Part shown: positions 63,640 to 64,000 of the stretch, piece by piece
Numbering within the stretch: position 1 is the stretch's first letter
Layout: the number at the start of each line of letters is the position of its first letter
Assembly (NCBI GenBank): GCA_934277435.1
Contig: CAKQUE010000003.1
Location: 45,780-109,779, forward strand
Direction: 5' to 3'
DNA length: 64,000 nt
From: an uncultured Alphaproteobacteria bacterium
GTDB lineage: Bacteria > Pseudomonadota > Alphaproteobacteria > RF32 > CAG-239
Made by a program: the position numbers and the translations under genes
Notes under the pieces: generated by a model
Database searches by the model: none
Seen by the model: only the letters and a program-made list of their open reading frames with translations
Told to the model about the DNA's origin: nothing

Positions 63640-64000
63640 ATAAAAAGCTCGCAGAAATGCGGGCTTTTTTGGGTATTGGAGTGAGAATGAGAATCAGCGA
63701 GAAAGCTGTTCGACCACAAACGAAAGGCAGACGTGAGTATGCCGGTTGCCACAGGCAATGAGTGCAGTGGCGGCGGAGCCAATTCAGTCACTCCGACCAA
63801 TAAAAAGCTCGCAGAAATGCGGGCTTTTTTTGGTATTGGAGTGAGAATGAGAATCAGCGAGAAAGCTGTTCGACCACAAACGAAAGGCAGACGTGAGTAT
63901 GCCGGTTGCCACAGGCAATGAGTGCAGTGGCGGCGGAGCCAATTCAGTCACTCCGACCAATAAAAAGCTCGCAGAAATGCGGGCTTTTTTTGGTATTGGA
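63621..64000. repeat. 160-bp tandem repeat containing the tRNA-Pro 3' end
   Basis: Copies begin at 63621, 63781 and 63941 (third cut off by the window end). Each starts with the last 19 nt of tRNA-Pro including CCA (AATTCAGTCACTCCGACCA), then the terminator, then ~110 bp of unique sequence ending GTGGCGGCGGAGCC. Copies 1 and 2 differ at one position (63671 region, G to T after the T-tract). Short ORFs across it are not genes. Confidence 0.95.
63642..63670 (+). terminator. Terminator of tRNA-Pro
   Basis: AAAAAGCTCGCA, loop GAAA, TGCGGGCTTTTT; 12-bp stem with one U.G pair. Repeated in each copy of the tandem repeat. Confidence 0.85.

Noticed and set aside
63733..63921. 62-codon open frame across the tandem repeat
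   Set aside because: It spans repeat junctions and the terminator hairpin, has no ribosome site and is open only because of the repeat.
63621..64000. CRISPR-like array
   Set aside because: The repeat unit is 160 bp with no variable spacers; it is a simple tandem duplication.

Overview
The window reads as chromosomal DNA of a low-GC alphaproteobacterium. The evidence is the gene content and order: a mannose-class EIIA and HPr pair in a four-gene PTS-type operon, clpP-clpX, an FtsH, a PpiD-like foldase next to fmt, a YebC-ruvC pair, ihfB, and RF2 with its programmed frameshift. The A+T richness, the abundance of secreted Cys-rich or coiled-coil proteins and the dispersed palindromic repeats suggest a host-associated (gut-type) lineage of the Rhodospirillales/RF32 kind, but that placement is inference. 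No rRNA, IS element or CRISPR array was seen; one tRNA (Pro, CGG) lies near the right end.

Layout. 1-8.5 kb (+): cell-wall amidase (5' end outside the window), PBP1A, prfB with a frameshift site, a large AsmA/YhdP-like envelope protein and a small HAD-like protein. 8.5-14.8 kb (-): a run of two membrane-anchored TPR proteins, a 707-aa MORN-type repeat protein, SlyX and a NagB in which the catalytic Asp72 is Cys. 14.8-19.8 kb: Lon-like protease, a small orphan gene, clpP and clpX. 19.8-23.7 kb: an accessory island in which a secreted Cys-rich 682-aa protein sits between two inverted blocks of palindromic repeats, with a second, mirror-image copy of its leader and a broken short reading frame. 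23.7-27.0 kb (-): an orphan beta-rich protein, accD, a small membrane protein, ihfB, tsaB. 27.1-36.0 kb (+): a PAS protein with no kinase domain, two unknown proteins, EIIA-HPr, an orphan DNA methyltransferase, ftsH, a degenerate DEAD-box protein, yebC and ruvC. 36.1-40.3 kb (-): ugd, pyrG, secG, tpiA. 40.5-43.3 kb (+): ppiD-like gene and fmt. 43.3-44.1 kb: a promoter, tandem terminator-like hairpins, a small membrane protein and an overlapping i-spanin/o-spanin pair, that is, a phage-type lysis cassette without an endolysin. 44.2-48.2 kb (+): a surface-polysaccharide cluster (two GT2 glycosyltransferases, UDP-galactopyranose mutase, a beta-helix acyltransferase) with an AT-rich mosaic core. 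48.2-50 kb: a candidate sRNA, another dispersed repeat and a FadL porin. 50.1-62.3 kb: an Aas-like acyltransferase/ligase, ssb, mnmA, tadA, an rRNA pseudouridine synthase, rsmD, a large unknown protein, a small secreted coiled-coil protein, a TPR-methyltransferase fusion, a YmdB-type phosphodiesterase and an EamA transporter. 62.4-64 kb: two Spy/CpxP-like secreted proteins, then tRNA-Pro whose 3' end is the first unit of a 160-bp tandem repeat running off the window.

The functional themes are envelope building and quality control (amidase, PBP1A, AsmA, PpiD, ClpXP, FtsH, Lon-like, Spy-like), translation and RNA modification (prfB, fmt, mnmA, tadA, RluB, RsmD, tsaB, YebC) and surface glycan synthesis (ugd, glf, GT2s). 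The most unusual items are the orphan spanin cassette, the tandem tRNA-tail repeat, the inverted-repeat island, and several core-family proteins that have lost key catalytic parts (NagB, the DEAD-box protein, the PAS sensor).
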